From: Sphingomonas sp.
GTDB taxonomy: Bacteria > Pseudomonadota > Alphaproteobacteria > Sphingomonadales > Sphingomonadaceae
Length of the DNA stretch: 50,667 nt
NCBI RefSeq assembly: GCF_017304615.1
Contig: NZ_JAFKLZ010000006.1
Coordinates: forward strand, 1-50,667
Direction: 5' to 3'
Part shown: positions 50,365 to 50,667 of the stretch, one piece after another
Layout: every line of letters starts with the position of its first letter
How positions within the stretch are numbered: the first letter of the stretch is position 1
Translations under genes and position numbers: made by a program
The notes under the pieces: generated by a model
Databases searched by the model: none
What the model was told of the DNA's origin: nothing
What the model saw: only the letters and a program-made list of their open reading frames with translations

Positions 50365-50541
50365 TTAGATCAAGCCTTGGCTTCGCAGGCTGGTGAAGCC
50401 CTTGGTGCCCACGATGATATGATCGTGCACCGCGATGCCCAGCTTCTTGCCCGCTTCGGCAACCGATCGTGTCAGGTCGATGTCGGCGCGGCTCGGCGCC
50501 GGATCGCCCGACGGATGATTGTGGATCAACCGCGTCGCATG
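50365..50541 (-). pseudogene. radC: RadC-like (JAB/MPN domain) gene, 5' part missing
   Basis: The minus strand encodes the last 59 residues of a RadC family protein: the JAMM metal motif [20 protein letters not shown], then [20 protein letters not shown] and QGLI before TAA at 50365-50367. Upstream of about 50541 the family sequence stops abruptly, and an in-frame TAA lies at 50557-50559. About 160 or more N-terminal residues of a normal RadC are therefore absent. The break fits insertion of a mobile element or a rearrangement rather than gradual decay, because the remaining part is intact. Confidence 0.8.
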
Positions 50542-50667
50542 CGGTAACCTATTGAATTAATGATGGTTTCTGGTAATGCCCGAGGGGGCGGGGGTATGAG
50601 TTTGGGGTCGGTAGATCGTGAAGTTGCGTGACATTCACTTTCGTTCAGCCTCTGTCTCAATGAGTTT
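50542..50667. other. Unassigned AT-richer DNA abutting the radC fragment
   Basis: These 126 bases are not radC and, at their start, are more AT-rich than the chromosome (ATTGAATTAATGATGG). The only frame seen is a trivial 23-codon one. ATGAGTTT occurs twice (50596-50603 and 50660-50667). The stretch may be the end of an inserted element, or an assembly edge at repeated DNA. It runs off the window. Confidence 0.5.

Overview
The window looks like chromosomal DNA of an alphaproteobacterium of the Sphingomonas group. The evidence is the high G+C, an alphaproteobacterial rRNA/tRNA end, an F1-ATPase operon with a very short epsilon subunit, a PEP-CTERM protein ending in the sphingomonad-style PEPATW motif, and many ATGA or TGATG gene overlaps. 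It starts inside a 23S rRNA gene and ends about 120 bases past a broken radC gene. It may therefore be one assembly contig bounded by repeated DNA on both sides (inference).

Layout. 1-1034: 23S rRNA 3' end, 5S rRNA, initiator tRNA-Met, terminator, tRNA-Thr(CGT). 1055-4575 (minus): a family 2 glycosyltransferase and an 822-residue fusion of a DegT-type PLP enzyme with an FAD/NAD(P) oxidoreductase. 4735-9526: a storage-granule cluster with a short PhaE-like subunit, a class III-type PHA synthase, an acetyltransferase, an alpha/beta hydrolase, a phasin built on 11-residue repeats and frameshifted near its end, and a wax ester synthase/DGAT. 9657-10525: a small exported protein and a pseudogene with an internal stop. 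10603-15395 (minus): atpHAGDC. 15567-25251: mixed genes, including ada, a CPBP protease, a trypsin-like protease, a metallopeptidase with a repeat-like tail, and priA. 25287-33133: DUF1801, xerC, the group dedA/gshB/yraN/rsmI, a divergent LppC-like lipoprotein, and hemW/rdgB/rph. 33276-38032: a PEP-CTERM protein, then hrcA-grpE-(CobT-like VWA)-threonine synthase. 38022-41218 (minus): unknown protein, PH-domain protein, indoleamine 2,3-dioxygenase homologue, HExxH protein, PCuAC copper chaperone. 41397-44489: dnaK-dnaJ. 44548-50274: a 26-codon small ORF, a DUF1501/DUF1800 pair, purB, and an EF-hand protein. 50365-50667: a 5'-truncated radC fragment against unrelated, more AT-rich DNA.

How it fits together. 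Most of the window is housekeeping: ATP synthesis, protein folding, RNA processing, purine, threonine and glutathione synthesis. The dnaK and hrcA upstream regions both carry RpoH (sigma-32)-like promoters, so the two chaperone units are probably co-induced by heat. The accessory part lies in four places: the PLP-flavin fusion with its glycosyltransferase, the combined PHA and neutral-lipid storage locus, the IDO homologue with an inverted repeat just upstream, and the interrupted radC at the right edge. No CRISPR array, prophage, plasmid backbone or complete insertion sequence was seen.
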